From positions 62,001 to 126,000 of the forward strand of contig NZ_BRVS01000018.1 in NCBI RefSeq assembly GCF_026011795.1: a stretch of DNA of 64,000 bases. Direction: 5' to 3'. How positions within the stretch are numbered: position 1 is the stretch's first letter; each line of letters begins with the position of its first letter. Of this stretch, positions 8,547-17,102 are shown piece by piece. The notes below the pieces were generated by a model. That model was not told the origin of the DNA. It saw nothing but the letters and a program-made list of their open reading frames with translations, and did not search any database. A program made the position numbers and the translations under genes. The DNA comes from Arthrobacter mangrovi. GTDB lineage: Bacteria; Actinomycetota; Actinomycetes; Actinomycetales; Micrococcaceae.

Positions 8547-10183
8547 GCCGCCATCGCGGGGCCGGGGATGCCTCCACGCTGCAGAAGCGGCTGGAAGCGC
8601 TGTCCGAGGCCCGGGAGCTGGCCGGGGACAGGCTGCGGGAGCAGGAGCTGGCGCCGGTCCTGGGCGTGCTCGAGCGGGCCAGCGCGCGGCGGTCGCTCTC
8701 CGCCGACCACACCGTCGTCGGCTTCTTCGGCGCCACCGGAGGCGGAAAGTCCTCGCTGTTCAACGCCGTGACCGGCGGCCGCATCGCCGTCGCGGCGGCC
8801 CGCCGGCCGACGACCGCGGAGCCGCTGGCCGGCATCCGCACGCCGGAGGGGAGCGGACCGCTGCTGGACTGGCTGGAGGTGAAACAGCGGCACGTCCTTC
8901 CGGATGACGGGTCCGCGGACAACCCGCCCGGCCTCATCCTGCTGGACCTGCCGGACTTCGATTCCACGGCGGCCGAGCACCGGCGGATCGTGGAGCGGCT
9001 CGTGGGGCAGGTGGACGTCCTCGTCTGGGTCGTGGACCCGCAGAAGTACGCCGATGCCGCGCTGCACAACGGCTTCCTGCGCGGGTTGGCCTCGCACGAG
9101 GCCGTGACCATGGTGGTGCTGAACCAGATTGACCGGCTCGCTCCCGACGAGGTGGAGCCGGTGCTGGCTTCCCTCCGGGAGACGCTCGCCGCGGACGGCC
9201 TCGCCAACGTGCAGATCCATCCGGTGTCGGCCGCGACCGGAGCCGGGGTGGACGGACTGCGCGCGGCGCTCGGCGACGTGGTGCGCCGGCGCCGGGCAGG
9301 AACCGAGCGGCTCCTGGCGGACGTGGCAGCCGGCGCCGACGCCCTGGCCGGCGCCGCCGCGGACTCGGACCTGCCGGCGCCGTCGAAGGACGCCCGGCGC
9401 AGGCTCTCCAACGCGCTGGCCACCACCGCCGGAGTGGAGCGGGTTGCGGAAACGGTCGGCCGCTCGTACCGGCGGCAGGCGCACCGGCACACCGGCTGGC
9501 CCCTCACCCGCTGGCTCGGGCGGCTCCGCCGGGATCCGCTGAAGCGGCTCAACCTGGACCGCCGGGACATCGATCCCGCGCTGAGCCGGTCTTCGCTGCC
9601 CGCACCCGGCCCGGCCCAGCGGGCCCAGGCCGACGCCGCGCTGCGCGAGTTCGCCGACGCGGCCGGGCGGGGCGCCCCCGAGGCCTGGCGCGCATCGATC
9701 CGGCGGGCGGCCCGTTCCCGGGCGGACGTCCTTCCGGATGCCTTGGACCAGGCGCTGGCCCACACCGACCTGGGTTCGAACCGGAAATCCTGGTGGTGGC
9801 CGCTCGTCGGCCTGCTGCAGTGGGTCGCCCTGGCTGCCGCGCTGGCCGGCGCGCTGTGGCTGCTGGGCCTGGCGGTACTCGGCTACCTGCAGTTCGAAGT
9901 GCCGCCCGCTCCGCGCGTCGAGGGCTTCCCCGTGCCGACCCTCATGCTCGCCGCCGGCGTACTGCTCGGCGTGTTGCTGGCGCTGCTGTCCGCGGCCGTC
10001 GCCCGCGCCGTAGCGGGGTCCCGGACGGCGAAAGCGCGGCGGCGGCTGCGCGCCAGCGTGGACGAGGTGGCCCGGGCGCAGGTGATCGCCCCGGTGGAGG
10101 ACGAGGTCGAGCGCTGCAACCGCTTCAGGCACGCCGTCGCGGCCGCGCGGAACGGCAGCGCCGTCAAAGCCGGTCTCAGGTGA
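8543..10183 (+). CDS. Dynamin-like / YfjP-type GTPase, second of a pair
   Basis: A 546-residue GTPase with a complete core: P-loop GATGGGKSSL near residue 63, a G2-like Thr pair in RRPTTAEPL, G3 DLPDFDS and G4 NQID. Two strong transmembrane segments (about residues 415-450 and 475-500) lie near the C-terminus, then a basic helical tail. The ATG overlaps the TGA of the upstream GTPase, with Shine-Dalgarno GGGAG 8 nt ahead, so the two are co-translated and probably form a complex at the membrane. Roles known for related pairs are septation, membrane fission or fusion and stress tolerance; which applies here is inference. Confidence 0.82.
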   Translation: MSRHRGAGDASTLQKRLEALSEARELAGDRLREQELAPVLGVLERASARRSLSADHTVVGFFGATGGGKSSLFNAVTGGRIAVAAARRPTTAEPLAGIRTPEGSGPLLDWLEVKQRHVLPDDGSADNPPGLILLDLPDFDSTAAEHRRIVERLVGQVDVLVWVVDPQKYADAALHNGFLRGLASHEAVTMVVLNQIDRLAPDEVEPVLASLRETLAADGLANVQIHPVSAATGAGVDGLRAALGDVVRRRRAGTERLLADVAAGADALAGAAADSDLPAPSKDARRRLSNALATTAGVERVAETVGRSYRRQAHRHTGWPLTRWLGRLRRDPLKRLNLDRRDIDPALSRSSLPAPGPAQRAQADAALREFADAAGRGAPEAWRASIRRAARSRADVLPDALDQALAHTDLGSNRKSWWWPLVGLLQWVALAAALAGALWLLGLAVLGYLQFEVPPAPRVEGFPVPTLMLAAGVLLGVLLALLSAAVARAVAGSRTAKARRRLRASVDEVARAQVIAPVEDEVERCNRFRHAVAAARNGSAVKAGLR

Positions 10184-10703
10184 GGGCCGCCAGAACCTTG
10201 TGCAGCGTCCGCAGGTTGCGGGTCGTCGTCGTGCTCTTGTAGCGCTGCTTGGCGCTCAGTTTGTTCACCGGGCTCTCCAGCGTGCTTCCCTTGGCCACCG
10301 TCCACGCGCTGGCCTCCGGCCCGAGCCGGTGCTGTTCGGCGCCCGCGGCTGCGGCGGCGTCGAAGAGCTCCTCCAGCGCGTCAGGATCGGACGCCAGAGT
10401 GATGTAGGCGTGCACGTCCGGGGTATCCGCCGGGTAGGGGCAGTCGGCCACCAGCTCCGCCAGCCGCTGCGCGGTGAGCACGATGACCCAGGCGTCGTAG
10501 CCGAAGCGCTCGCGCAGCTTCGCCTCCACCAGGGCCTTCACCTCACCGGCCGGCGCCTCGCTGGAACAGACGACGTTCCCGCTGGCGAGCAGCGTCTTCA
10601 CGCCGGCCAAAGGCAGCTCGGCGAGGGCCTGCCGCAGGTCCGCCATCTTGAGGTTGATGCCGCCCACATTCACGCCCCGCAGGAACACCGCATAGCTTGT
10701 CAT
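10176..10703 (-). CDS. DUF1697 family protein
   Basis: A 175-residue protein of the DUF1697 family, recognised from its N-terminus (YAVFLRGVNVGG followed by NLKMADLR), the LLASGNVV strand, the FGYDAWVIVLT segment and the C-terminal SPVNKLSAKQRY region. The family is common in actinobacteria and firmicutes; I know of no biochemical function. The start is placed at the ATG at 10703 rather than the in-frame ATG at 10715, because the latter is part of a near-consensus -10 element (TATGAT). The 3' end overlaps the convergent GTPase gene by 8 nt. Confidence 0.85.
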   Translation of the reverse strand: MTSYAVFLRGVNVGGINLKMADLRQALAELPLAGVKTLLASGNVVCSSEAPAGEVKALVEAKLRERFGYDAWVIVLTAQRLAELVADCPYPADTPDVHAYITLASDPDALEELFDAAAAAGAEQHRLGPEASAWTVAKGSTLESPVNKLSAKQRYKSTTTTRNLRTLHKVLAALT

Positions 10704-10710
10704 GGGCCGG

Positions 10711-10716
10711 ATCATA
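10711..10716 (-). promoter_or_regulatory. -10 element of a probable leaderless promoter
   Basis: On the minus strand TATGAT is followed by 7 nt (CCGGCCC) and the ATG of the DUF1697 gene. It is one of the best -10 matches in the window. Confidence 0.5.
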
Positions 10717-10874
10717 CCGGGGATCCGGCGGAGGTGTCAGCGCTTAGCCCGGCACTACGGGCCCGACAGCTCCGGCCCTACAACGCCGGCCCGGTGGGCG
10801 GCTCCGGCCGCGTGATAGGTTCCAGTGCGGAAGCCAACCAGGCCGACGTGAACTGACGTGAAAGGGAGTGACGG

Positions 10875-11873
10875 GTGTCCGATGACCGGCGCACGGTAGC
10901 CGAACTGGATGAACGCGGGCTGCTGGAGCTGATCTTCCCGCGGCTCGGCCCGGACGGCGCACTGGTCGGACCCGGCGACGACGCCGCCGTCGTCGCCGCC
11001 CCGGACGGGCGCACCGTGCTGTCCATCGACACGCTCGTGCAGGACCAGGATTTCCGGCTGGACTGGGCCGGCGGCTACCGGAGTTCCGGCTTCGACGTCG
11101 GCTGGAAGTGCGCGGCGCAGAACGTTTCCGACATCAACGCGATGGGCGCGGTTCCCACCTCCCTGGTCGTCAGCCTGACCTTGCCGGGTACGACGCCGGT
11201 GGGCTGGGTCGAGGAACTTGCCGACGGTCTGCGCGCGGCGCTCCAGGAGCTGGGCGCGGACCGCTGTGGAGTGGTCGGCGGGGACCTGGGCAAGGGGCCG
11301 GTCATCGTCGTGACGGCGGCGGTCACCGGTGACCTCGAGGGCCGCGCGCCGGTGCTGCGCTCGGGGGCGCGGCCTGGAGACATCGTGGCGGTGGCCGGAA
11401 CCCCGGGCCGCGCGGCCGCAGGACTCGCCCTGCTCGAGAAGGCGCCCGACTACGCCGCCCTGCCGCCCGCGCTGCGCCGGCTGACCGGACTGCAGTCCCG
11501 GCCGGTGCCGCCCCTGGCAGCGGGGCCGCTGGCCGCACGGGCCGGAGTGCACGCCATGATGGACATTTCCGACGGGCTGGTCCGCGACGCCGGCCGGCTG
11601 GCCCGCGCCGGCGGCGTGGCCCTTGACCTCGACGGTGCCCTCCTGCGGGATTTCGAAGCGGAGCTGCGCCCGGCCGCCGAACTGCTGTGCGCCGACCCGC
11701 GGAACTGGGTGCTCGGCGGGGGAGAGGACCATGGGCTGCTGGCGGCCTTCGGACCGGAATCGGAGCTTCCGGAAGGCTTCCACGCCGTCGGCTCGGTGCA
11801 GGCCGGCGCGCCGGCCGTCACCGTGGACGGTGCCGTGCCGGAAGTGCTCGGCTGGGACCACTTCCGCGGCTAG
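10875..11873 (+). CDS. thiL: Thiamine-monophosphate kinase
   Basis: This 332-residue enzyme phosphorylates thiamine monophosphate to thiamine diphosphate, the last step in cofactor synthesis. It belongs to the PurM/ThiL ATP-binding superfamily. Visible landmarks are VGPGDDAAVV near residue 33 (Mg-ATP binding), the NVSDINAMGA segment, VGGDLG, MDISDGL and the C-terminal GGEDHGLLAAF (usually GGEDYELL). The start is GTG at 10875 with Shine-Dalgarno GGGAG 7 nt upstream. It stands alone, convergent with the IclR regulator gene; no thiamine riboswitch is seen. Confidence 0.93.
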   Translation: MSDDRRTVAELDERGLLELIFPRLGPDGALVGPGDDAAVVAAPDGRTVLSIDTLVQDQDFRLDWAGGYRSSGFDVGWKCAAQNVSDINAMGAVPTSLVVSLTLPGTTPVGWVEELADGLRAALQELGADRCGVVGGDLGKGPVIVVTAAVTGDLEGRAPVLRSGARPGDIVAVAGTPGRAAAGLALLEKAPDYAALPPALRRLTGLQSRPVPPLAAGPLAARAGVHAMMDISDGLVRDAGRLARAGGVALDLDGALLRDFEAELRPAAELLCADPRNWVLGGGEDHGLLAAFGPESELPEGFHAVGSVQAGAPAVTVDGAVPEVLGWDHFRG

Positions 11874-11929
11874 CGCCGGAAGTGGTCACGCGGCCGGGCC
11901 CGCGGCTCAGCGCCGGACCGGCCCGGGGT

Positions 11930-12649
11930 TCAGTCGTTGCTCTTGCGCAGGGCCTCGGTGAGCTGCTGGGCGGCCTGGACGACCACCTCGGCATGGATCC
12001 GGCCCGGCTGCCGGCTCAGCCGCTCGATCGGCCCGGAGATGGAGACGGCGGCGATGACACGTCCGGAAGGACCCCGCACCGGCGCGGACACGGAGGCGAC
12101 GCCGGGTTCGCGTTCGCCCAGGCTCTGGCCCCAGCCGCGGCGCCGGACCCCGGCGAGCACGGTCGGCGTGAACCGCGCGCCCCGCAGTCCCTCGAGGAGC
12201 CGCTCGTGGTCCTCCCAGGCCAGCAGGACCTGGGCCGCGGAGCCGGCCTTCATGGACAGCTGCGTCCCGACCGGGATCGTGTCGCGCAGGCCAACGGGCC
12301 GCTCCGCCGATGCCACGCAGACGCGTGCGTCTCCCTGGCGGCGGAAAACCTGGGCGCTCTCGCCCGTGGCGTCGCGCAGGCTGAGGAGCACCGGCCCGGC
12401 CGAAGCGATGAGCCGGTCCTCGCCGGCCGCGGCCGCCAGTTCCACCAGCCGCCGGCCCAGCACGAACCGTCCCTGCATGTCCCGGCTGACCAGGCGGTGG
12501 TGGACCAGCGCCAGCGCCAGCCGGTGCACCGTCGGCCGCGCGAGGCCGGTGGCCGCGACCAGCTGCGCCAGCGAAGTCGGTCCTGCTTCGAGGGTGTCCA
12601 GCACCATGACGGCCTTGTCGATGACTCCGACGCCACTTGAATTGTCCAT
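11930..12649 (-). CDS. IclR family regulator, probable leucine biosynthesis regulator (LtbR/NdgR-like)
   Basis: A 239-residue IclR-type regulator. The N-terminal winged helix-turn-helix covers about residues 8-65 (VIDKAVMVLDTL; TSLAQLVAATGLARPTVHRLALAL) and the C-terminal effector domain about residues 75-235. It is divergent from leuCD, the same arrangement as LtbR of Corynebacterium and NdgR of Streptomyces, which control leuCD and other amino-acid genes; that homology is inferred from context. The ATG at 12649 is chosen because upstream in-frame codons fall inside a palindromic region that looks like the operator. Confidence 0.85.
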   Translation of the reverse strand: MDNSSGVGVIDKAVMVLDTLEAGPTSLAQLVAATGLARPTVHRLALALVHHRLVSRDMQGRFVLGRRLVELAAAAGEDRLIASAGPVLLSLRDATGESAQVFRRQGDARVCVASAERPVGLRDTIPVGTQLSMKAGSAAQVLLAWEDHERLLEGLRGARFTPTVLAGVRRRGWGQSLGEREPGVASVSAPVRGPSGRVIAAVSISGPIERLSRQPGRIHAEVVVQAAQQLTEALRKSND

Positions 12650-12654
12650 AAAAT

Positions 12655-12674
12655 GATATTGACGTCTCAATATC
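12655..12674. promoter_or_regulatory. Inverted repeat, candidate IclR-type operator between regulator and leuC
   Basis: GATATTGA and TCAATATC form a perfect 8+4+8 inverted repeat 5 bp upstream of the IclR start codon. A second repeat, TCTCA-ATATC-TGAGA (12665-12679), overlaps it. The AT-rich sequence stands out from the GC-rich surroundings. Confidence 0.5.
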
Positions 12675-12808
12675 TGAGATGCAAGTCGGCTCGCTGGCGC
12701 GCAATCGGGCGGTCCTGACAGGATTTAAGTACACACTTCTGCGGTCCGAGACGATGCGGCACTCCTGTCCTCGGGCGGCCGCGCTGTCACTGACGGAGGG
12801 AGCTGGCC

Positions 12809-14275
12809 ATGGCCGGTACGAGTGCGGGCAAGACGCTCGCCGAGAAGGTTTGGAATGCGCACGTCGTGCGCCCCGGCGAAGGCGAAGGCGCCGCACGCCA
12901 GCCCGATCTGATCTACATCGACCTCCACCTCGTGCACGAAGTGACGTCCCCGCAGGCATTCGAGGGGCTGCGCCTGGCCGGCCGCAAGCTGCGCCGGCCG
13001 GACCTGACCATCGCCACCGAGGACCACAACACTCCTACGCTGGATATCGACAAGCCGATCGCCGACCCGACCAGCCGCACGCAGATCGAGACCCTGCGCA
13101 CCAACTGCAAGGAATTCGGCGTCCGGCTGCACTCACTCGGCGACGCGGAGCAAGGCATCGTCCACGTGGTCGGCCCGCAGCTCGGCCTGACCCAGCCGGG
13201 CCTCACCGTGGTCTGCGGCGACTCCCACACCTCCACCCACGGCGCCTTCGGGGCGCTGGCATTCGGCATCGGCACCTCCGAGGTGGAGCATGTCATGGCC
13301 ACCCAGACCCTCTCGCTGAAGCCGTTCAAGACGATGGCCATCAATGTAGAAGGCACGCTGCGGCCGGGCGTCACCGCCAAGGACATCATCCTCGCCGTGA
13401 TTGCCAAGATCGGCACCGGCGGCGGCCAGGGCTACGTGCTGGAGTACCGCGGTTCGGCCATCCGCTCGCTGAGCATGGAAGCGCGCATGACCATCTGCAA
13501 CATGTCCATCGAGGCCGGCGCCCGCGCCGGCATGGTGGCGCCGGACGACACCACCTTCGACTACCTCAAGGGCCGCCCGCACGCGCCCGAAGGCGCGGAC
13601 TGGGACGCCGCCGTCGACTACTGGCGCACCCTGCGCTCGGACGACGACGCCGAATTCGACGCCGAGGTCTTCCTGGACGCGGACACCCTGGAGCCGTTCG
13701 TGACCTGGGGAACCAACCCCGGCCAGGGCGTTTCGCTCTCGCAGGCCGTGCCTGATCCGGACGACTTCGCGGACGAGAACGCCAAGGCCGCCGCCCGGCG
13801 CGCACTGGACTACATGGCCCTGGAGGCCGGTACGCCGATGAAGGACATCCGCGTGGACACGGTCTTCCTCGGCTCCTGTACCAACAGCCGCATCGAGGAC
13901 CTGCGGATCGCGGCGGACATCATCCGCGGCCGGAGCAAGGCCCCCAACGTGCGGATGATGGTGGTCCCCGGCTCGGCCCGCGTGCGGCTGGAAGCCGAGG
14001 CCGAGGGGCTGGACAAGGTGTTCAAGGAGTTCGGCGCCGAATGGCGGTTTGCCGGCTGCTCGATGTGCCTGGGCATGAACCCGGACCAGCTGGCTCCGGG
14101 GGAGCGCTGCGCCTCCACGTCCAACCGCAACTTCGAGGGACGCCAGGGCAAGGGCGGACGCACCCATCTGGTCTCGCCCGTGGTCGCCGCCGCGACCGCG
14201 GTCCGCGGCACGCTGAGCTCGCCGTCGGACCTGGACCCCATTAACGATGACGCCGTGTCCCGGCCTGCTGCCTAA
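12809..14275 (+). CDS. leuC: 3-isopropylmalate dehydratase, large subunit
   Basis: This 488-residue aconitase-family subunit carries the 4Fe-4S cluster that isomerises 2- to 3-isopropylmalate in leucine synthesis. It pairs with LeuD. Cluster ligands are visible in GSCTNSR (Cys near residue 356) and GCSMCLGMN (two Cys near 417 and 420). The N-terminal substrate loop [11 protein letters not shown] and the segment [13 protein letters not shown] are intact. The ATG has Shine-Dalgarno GGAGGGAGC. The 159-bp upstream region contains the candidate IclR operator; it has no leucine-rich leader peptide, so regulation is more likely by repressor than by attenuation. Confidence 0.97.
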   Translation: MAGTSAGKTLAEKVWNAHVVRPGEGEGAARQPDLIYIDLHLVHEVTSPQAFEGLRLAGRKLRRPDLTIATEDHNTPTLDIDKPIADPTSRTQIETLRTNCKEFGVRLHSLGDAEQGIVHVVGPQLGLTQPGLTVVCGDSHTSTHGAFGALAFGIGTSEVEHVMATQTLSLKPFKTMAINVEGTLRPGVTAKDIILAVIAKIGTGGGQGYVLEYRGSAIRSLSMEARMTICNMSIEAGARAGMVAPDDTTFDYLKGRPHAPEGADWDAAVDYWRTLRSDDDAEFDAEVFLDADTLEPFVTWGTNPGQGVSLSQAVPDPDDFADENAKAAARRALDYMALEAGTPMKDIRVDTVFLGSCTNSRIEDLRIAADIIRGRSKAPNVRMMVVPGSARVRLEAEAEGLDKVFKEFGAEWRFAGCSMCLGMNPDQLAPGERCASTSNRNFEGRQGKGGRTHLVSPVVAAATAVRGTLSSPSDLDPINDDAVSRPAA

Positions 14276-14290
14276 GGAGCTTTGAGGATT

Positions 14291-14890
14291 ATGGAGAAGT
14301 TTTCGACCCACACCGGCATCGGCGTTCCGCTGCGCCAGTCCAACGTGGACACGGACCAGATCATCCCGGCCGTCTACCTGAAGCGGATCACCCGCAGCGG
14401 CTTCGAGGACGCCCTGTTCGCCGCTTGGCGGAAGCAGGAGACCTTCATCCTGAACCAGGAGCCGTTCAGCCGCGGTTCGGTCCTCGTGGCCGGCCCGGAC
14501 TTCGGTACCGGCTCCTCCCGCGAGCACGCCGTCTGGGCGCTGAAGGACTACGGCTTCAAGGTGGTCCTCTCTTCCCGGTTCGCCGACATCTTCCGCGGCA
14601 ACTCGGGCAAGCAGGGCCTGCTGGCGGCCGAGGTCGCGCAGGACGACATCGAGCTGATCTGGAAGGAACTGGAGAACCATCCGGGTACCGAGGTCACTGT
14701 GGACCTGCAGGCCAAGACGGTGGTCTGCGGAACCCTCACCGCGCCGTTCGAGATCGACGACTACACCCGCTGGCGCCTGCTCGAGGGCCTGGACGACATC
14801 GGCCTGACGCTGCAGCACGAGGGGGACATCACCGCCTACGAGCAGACCCGTCCGGCCTGGAAGCCGAAGACGCTGCCGGCCCGGACCTAG
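14291..14890 (+). CDS. leuD: 3-isopropylmalate dehydratase, small subunit
   Basis: A 199-residue subunit that completes the isopropylmalate isomerase with LeuC. It starts with the family sequence [14 protein letters not shown] and contains [17 protein letters not shown] and the phosphate/substrate-binding [13 protein letters not shown]. The ATG at 14291 is preferred over an in-frame TTG at 14282 because the Shine-Dalgarno AAGGAG, which overlaps the leuC stop, is 11 nt from the ATG but only 2 nt from the TTG. It is co-transcribed with leuC, with 15 nt between the genes. Confidence 0.96.
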   Translation: MEKFSTHTGIGVPLRQSNVDTDQIIPAVYLKRITRSGFEDALFAAWRKQETFILNQEPFSRGSVLVAGPDFGTGSSREHAVWALKDYGFKVVLSSRFADIFRGNSGKQGLLAAEVAQDDIELIWKELENHPGTEVTVDLQAKTVVCGTLTAPFEIDDYTRWRLLEGLDDIGLTLQHEGDITAYEQTRPAWKPKTLPART

Positions 14891-15004
14891 CGCGCCACGG
14901 TGGTGAACGCCACTGTATTTCGGGATGATTGCGGTAGCTTCTATGCTTAGCTGAGGCCTTCGCGAAGTCTCGAGGGCCCTGCCAATTTAAGGAATCAGGT
15001 GTTT

Positions 15005-16321
15005 ATGGCAAGCGTTTTGACCATTCGCGGTGGAGTCCCGCTCACGGGAAAGGTATCCGTACGGGGAGCCAAGAACCTGGTCCCCAAGGCGATGGTCGCC
15101 TCGCTGCTCGGCAACGAGCCGTCGGTGCTCCGGAACGTGCCGGAGATCAAGGACGTCGACGTCGTCACCAGCCTGCTGCGCCTCCATGGCGTGGATGTGG
15201 CGAAGGACCCGGTTTCGGGCGACCTGACGCTGGATCCGTCGCACGTCAAGACGGCGCAGATGAAGGACATCGATGCGCACGCCGGCGATTCCCGGATCCC
15301 GATCCTGTTCTGCGGGCCGCTGATCCACAGCATCGGCGAGGCCTTCATCCCGGACCTCGGCGGCTGCCGCATCGGGGACCGGCCGATCGACTACCACCTC
15401 GAGGTGCTGCGCCAGTTCGGCGCCGTCGTGGACAAGCGCGAGGGCGGCATTTCCATCTCCGCGCCGAAGGGCCTCAAGGGCGCCAAGCTCTCGCTGCCCT
15501 ACCCGAGCGTCGGCGCCACGGAACAGGTCCTGCTGACCGCCACGCGCGCCGAGGGCATCACCGAGCTCAGCGGCGCGGCGATCGAGCCGGAAATCATGGA
15601 CCTGATCGCGGTGCTGCAGAAGATGGGCGCGATCATCAGCGTGCAGACGGACCGCGTGATCCGGATCGAGGGCGTGGAGCAGCTGCGCGGCTTCAACCAC
15701 CGCGCGCTGCCGGACCGCAACGAGGCCGCCTCGTGGGCATCGGCCGCGCTGGTGACCGAGGGCGACATCTATGTGGAGGGCGCGGTCCAGGCGGACCTGA
15801 CCGCGTTCCTGAACACGTTCCGCAAGATCGGCGGCGAATTCGACATTGACGACCAAGGCATCCGGTTCCGCCACACCGGCGGCAAGCTCTCGCCGCTCGT
15901 GCTCGAGACGGACGTGCACCCGGGCTTCATGACGGACTGGCAGCAGCCGCTGGTGGTCGCCCTGACCCAGGCTGCCGGCGTGTCGATCGTGCACGAGACC
16001 GTCTACGAAAACCGCTTCGGCTTCACCCAGGCCCTGGTCCGGATGGGCGCAAACATCCAGCTGCACCGCGAGTGCCTGGGCAGCGTGCCCTGCCGCTTCG
16101 GCCAGCGCAACTTCCTGCACTCGGCCGTCATCTCCGGACCGACGCAGCTGCGCGGCGCGGACATCGACATCCCGGACCTGCGCGGCGGCTTCAGCCACCT
16201 GATCGCGGCCCTGGCCGCCACCGGAACGTCCCGGGTGACCGGCCTTGAGCTGATCAACCGCGGTTACGAACGGTTCCAGTCCAAGCTGGAAAGCCTCGGC
16301 GCGGATTTCGACATTGTCTGA
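15005..16321 (+). CDS. murA: UDP-N-acetylglucosamine 1-carboxyvinyltransferase
   Basis: MurA transfers enolpyruvate from PEP to UDP-GlcNAc, the first committed step of peptidoglycan synthesis. The 438-residue protein has the EPSP-synthase-like two-domain fold. The loop GGCRIGDRP carries the catalytic Cys (residue 121, equivalent to E. coli Cys115), so the enzyme should be fosfomycin-sensitive by that criterion. The N-terminal VRGAKNLVPKAMVAALL-type motif is present as GAKNLVPKAMVASLLGNE. The ATG at 15005 follows AAGGAAT; a GTG 6 nt earlier is an alternative. A possible -10 (TATGCT, 14942-14947) lies upstream. The 3' end overlaps the acyltransferase gene. Confidence 0.94.
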   Translation: MASVLTIRGGVPLTGKVSVRGAKNLVPKAMVASLLGNEPSVLRNVPEIKDVDVVTSLLRLHGVDVAKDPVSGDLTLDPSHVKTAQMKDIDAHAGDSRIPILFCGPLIHSIGEAFIPDLGGCRIGDRPIDYHLEVLRQFGAVVDKREGGISISAPKGLKGAKLSLPYPSVGATEQVLLTATRAEGITELSGAAIEPEIMDLIAVLQKMGAIISVQTDRVIRIEGVEQLRGFNHRALPDRNEAASWASAALVTEGDIYVEGAVQADLTAFLNTFRKIGGEFDIDDQGIRFRHTGGKLSPLVLETDVHPGFMTDWQQPLVVALTQAAGVSIVHETVYENRFGFTQALVRMGANIQLHRECLGSVPCRFGQRNFLHSAVISGPTQLRGADIDIPDLRGGFSHLIAALAATGTSRVTGLELINRGYERFQSKLESLGADFDIV

Positions 16322-17102
16322 GGCGCCGGCGCAAGGAATGAAAGCGGGACGCAAGGAACGTGCCACCCTCGGAACGGTGGCCGTGCTGGTCCGGCCGGTC
16401 CTGGACCTGGTGCTGGGACGTCAGTGGAGCGGCGGCGGGCATCTGCCCAAGGACCGCGGCTTCATCGTCTGCCCGAACCACAACACGGAGATCGACCCGC
16501 TGGTCGTGGGGCACTACATCTACAACCACGGCCATCTCCCGCACTTCCTCGCGAAGGCGTCGCTGTTCAACATTCCGGTGGTCGGCAAGATCCTGGGCGC
16601 CTCCCGGCAGATTCCCGTGGAGCGAAGCAGCGCCGGAGCCAACCGTTCGCTGGAGACCGCGCGCAGCGTCATGGACGAGGGCGGAGCGGTCATCATCTAC
16701 CCCGAGGGCACACTGACCCGCGATCCCGATCTCTGGCCGATGCGCGGCCGGACCGGAGCCGCGCGGCTGGCGCTCCAGACGGGGGCGCCCGTGGTACCGG
16801 TGGCGCACTGGGGCGCCAACGAGCTCCTTCCGCGCTACGCGAAGAAGCTGCACCTGTTCCCGCGCAAGACCGCGCGCGTCGTCGCCGGCCCGCCGGTGGA
16901 CCTGAGCGAGTTCGAGGGCCTTCCGGTGACCAAAACGGTGCTGGAGGCGGCCACGAACAAGATCATGGACGCCATCACCGAGCTATTGGAGGGGCTCCGC
17001 AATGAGGAGGCTCCGGCCACCCGGTGGGATCCTGCCCAGCGCGGGCAGAGCCCCACGGGCCGGGATTTCGAGCGGGGGGCGCTGCCGGAGGACCAGGCGT
17101 GA
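16314..17102 (+). CDS. plsC: 1-acyl-sn-glycerol-3-phosphate acyltransferase
   Basis: This 262-residue membrane-associated enzyme makes phosphatidic acid by acylating lysophosphatidate. The catalytic HX4D motif is NHNTEID, the glycerol-phosphate-binding motif is IYPEGTLTRD, and PVAHWGANE lies further on. The last 40 residues are a polar tail without a recognised domain. The start is uncertain: TTG at 16314 overlaps the murA stop, and the ATG at 16338 has an AAGGA directly abutting it. It overlaps gpsA by 4 nt. Its product follows from the glycerol-3-phosphate made by GpsA, so the order plsC-gpsA makes sense metabolically. Confidence 0.9.
   Translation: MSEAPAQGMKAGRKERATLGTVAVLVRPVLDLVLGRQWSGGGHLPKDRGFIVCPNHNTEIDPLVVGHYIYNHGHLPHFLAKASLFNIPVVGKILGASRQIPVERSSAGANRSLETARSVMDEGGAVIIYPEGTLTRDPDLWPMRGRTGAARLALQTGAPVVPVAHWGANELLPRYAKKLHLFPRKTARVVAGPPVDLSEFEGLPVTKTVLEAATNKIMDAITELLEGLRNEEAPATRWDPAQRGQSPTGRDFERGALPEDQA

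Noticed and set aside
7772-10132. A 786-codon open frame on the minus strand across the GTPase genes
   Set aside because: It is antisense to two genes with clear GTPase motifs, has Arg/Gly/Gln-rich composition and no domain. It is a side effect of high GC.
12679-12808. Possible leucine leader peptide (attenuator) before leuC
   Set aside because: The frame opening at 12679 has no Leu run and no terminator-antiterminator pair; the palindromes suggest repressor control instead.
13133-14818. A 561-codon minus-strand open frame across leuC and leuD
   Set aside because: Antisense to two enzymes with intact iron-sulfur and substrate motifs; no known domain in the translation.
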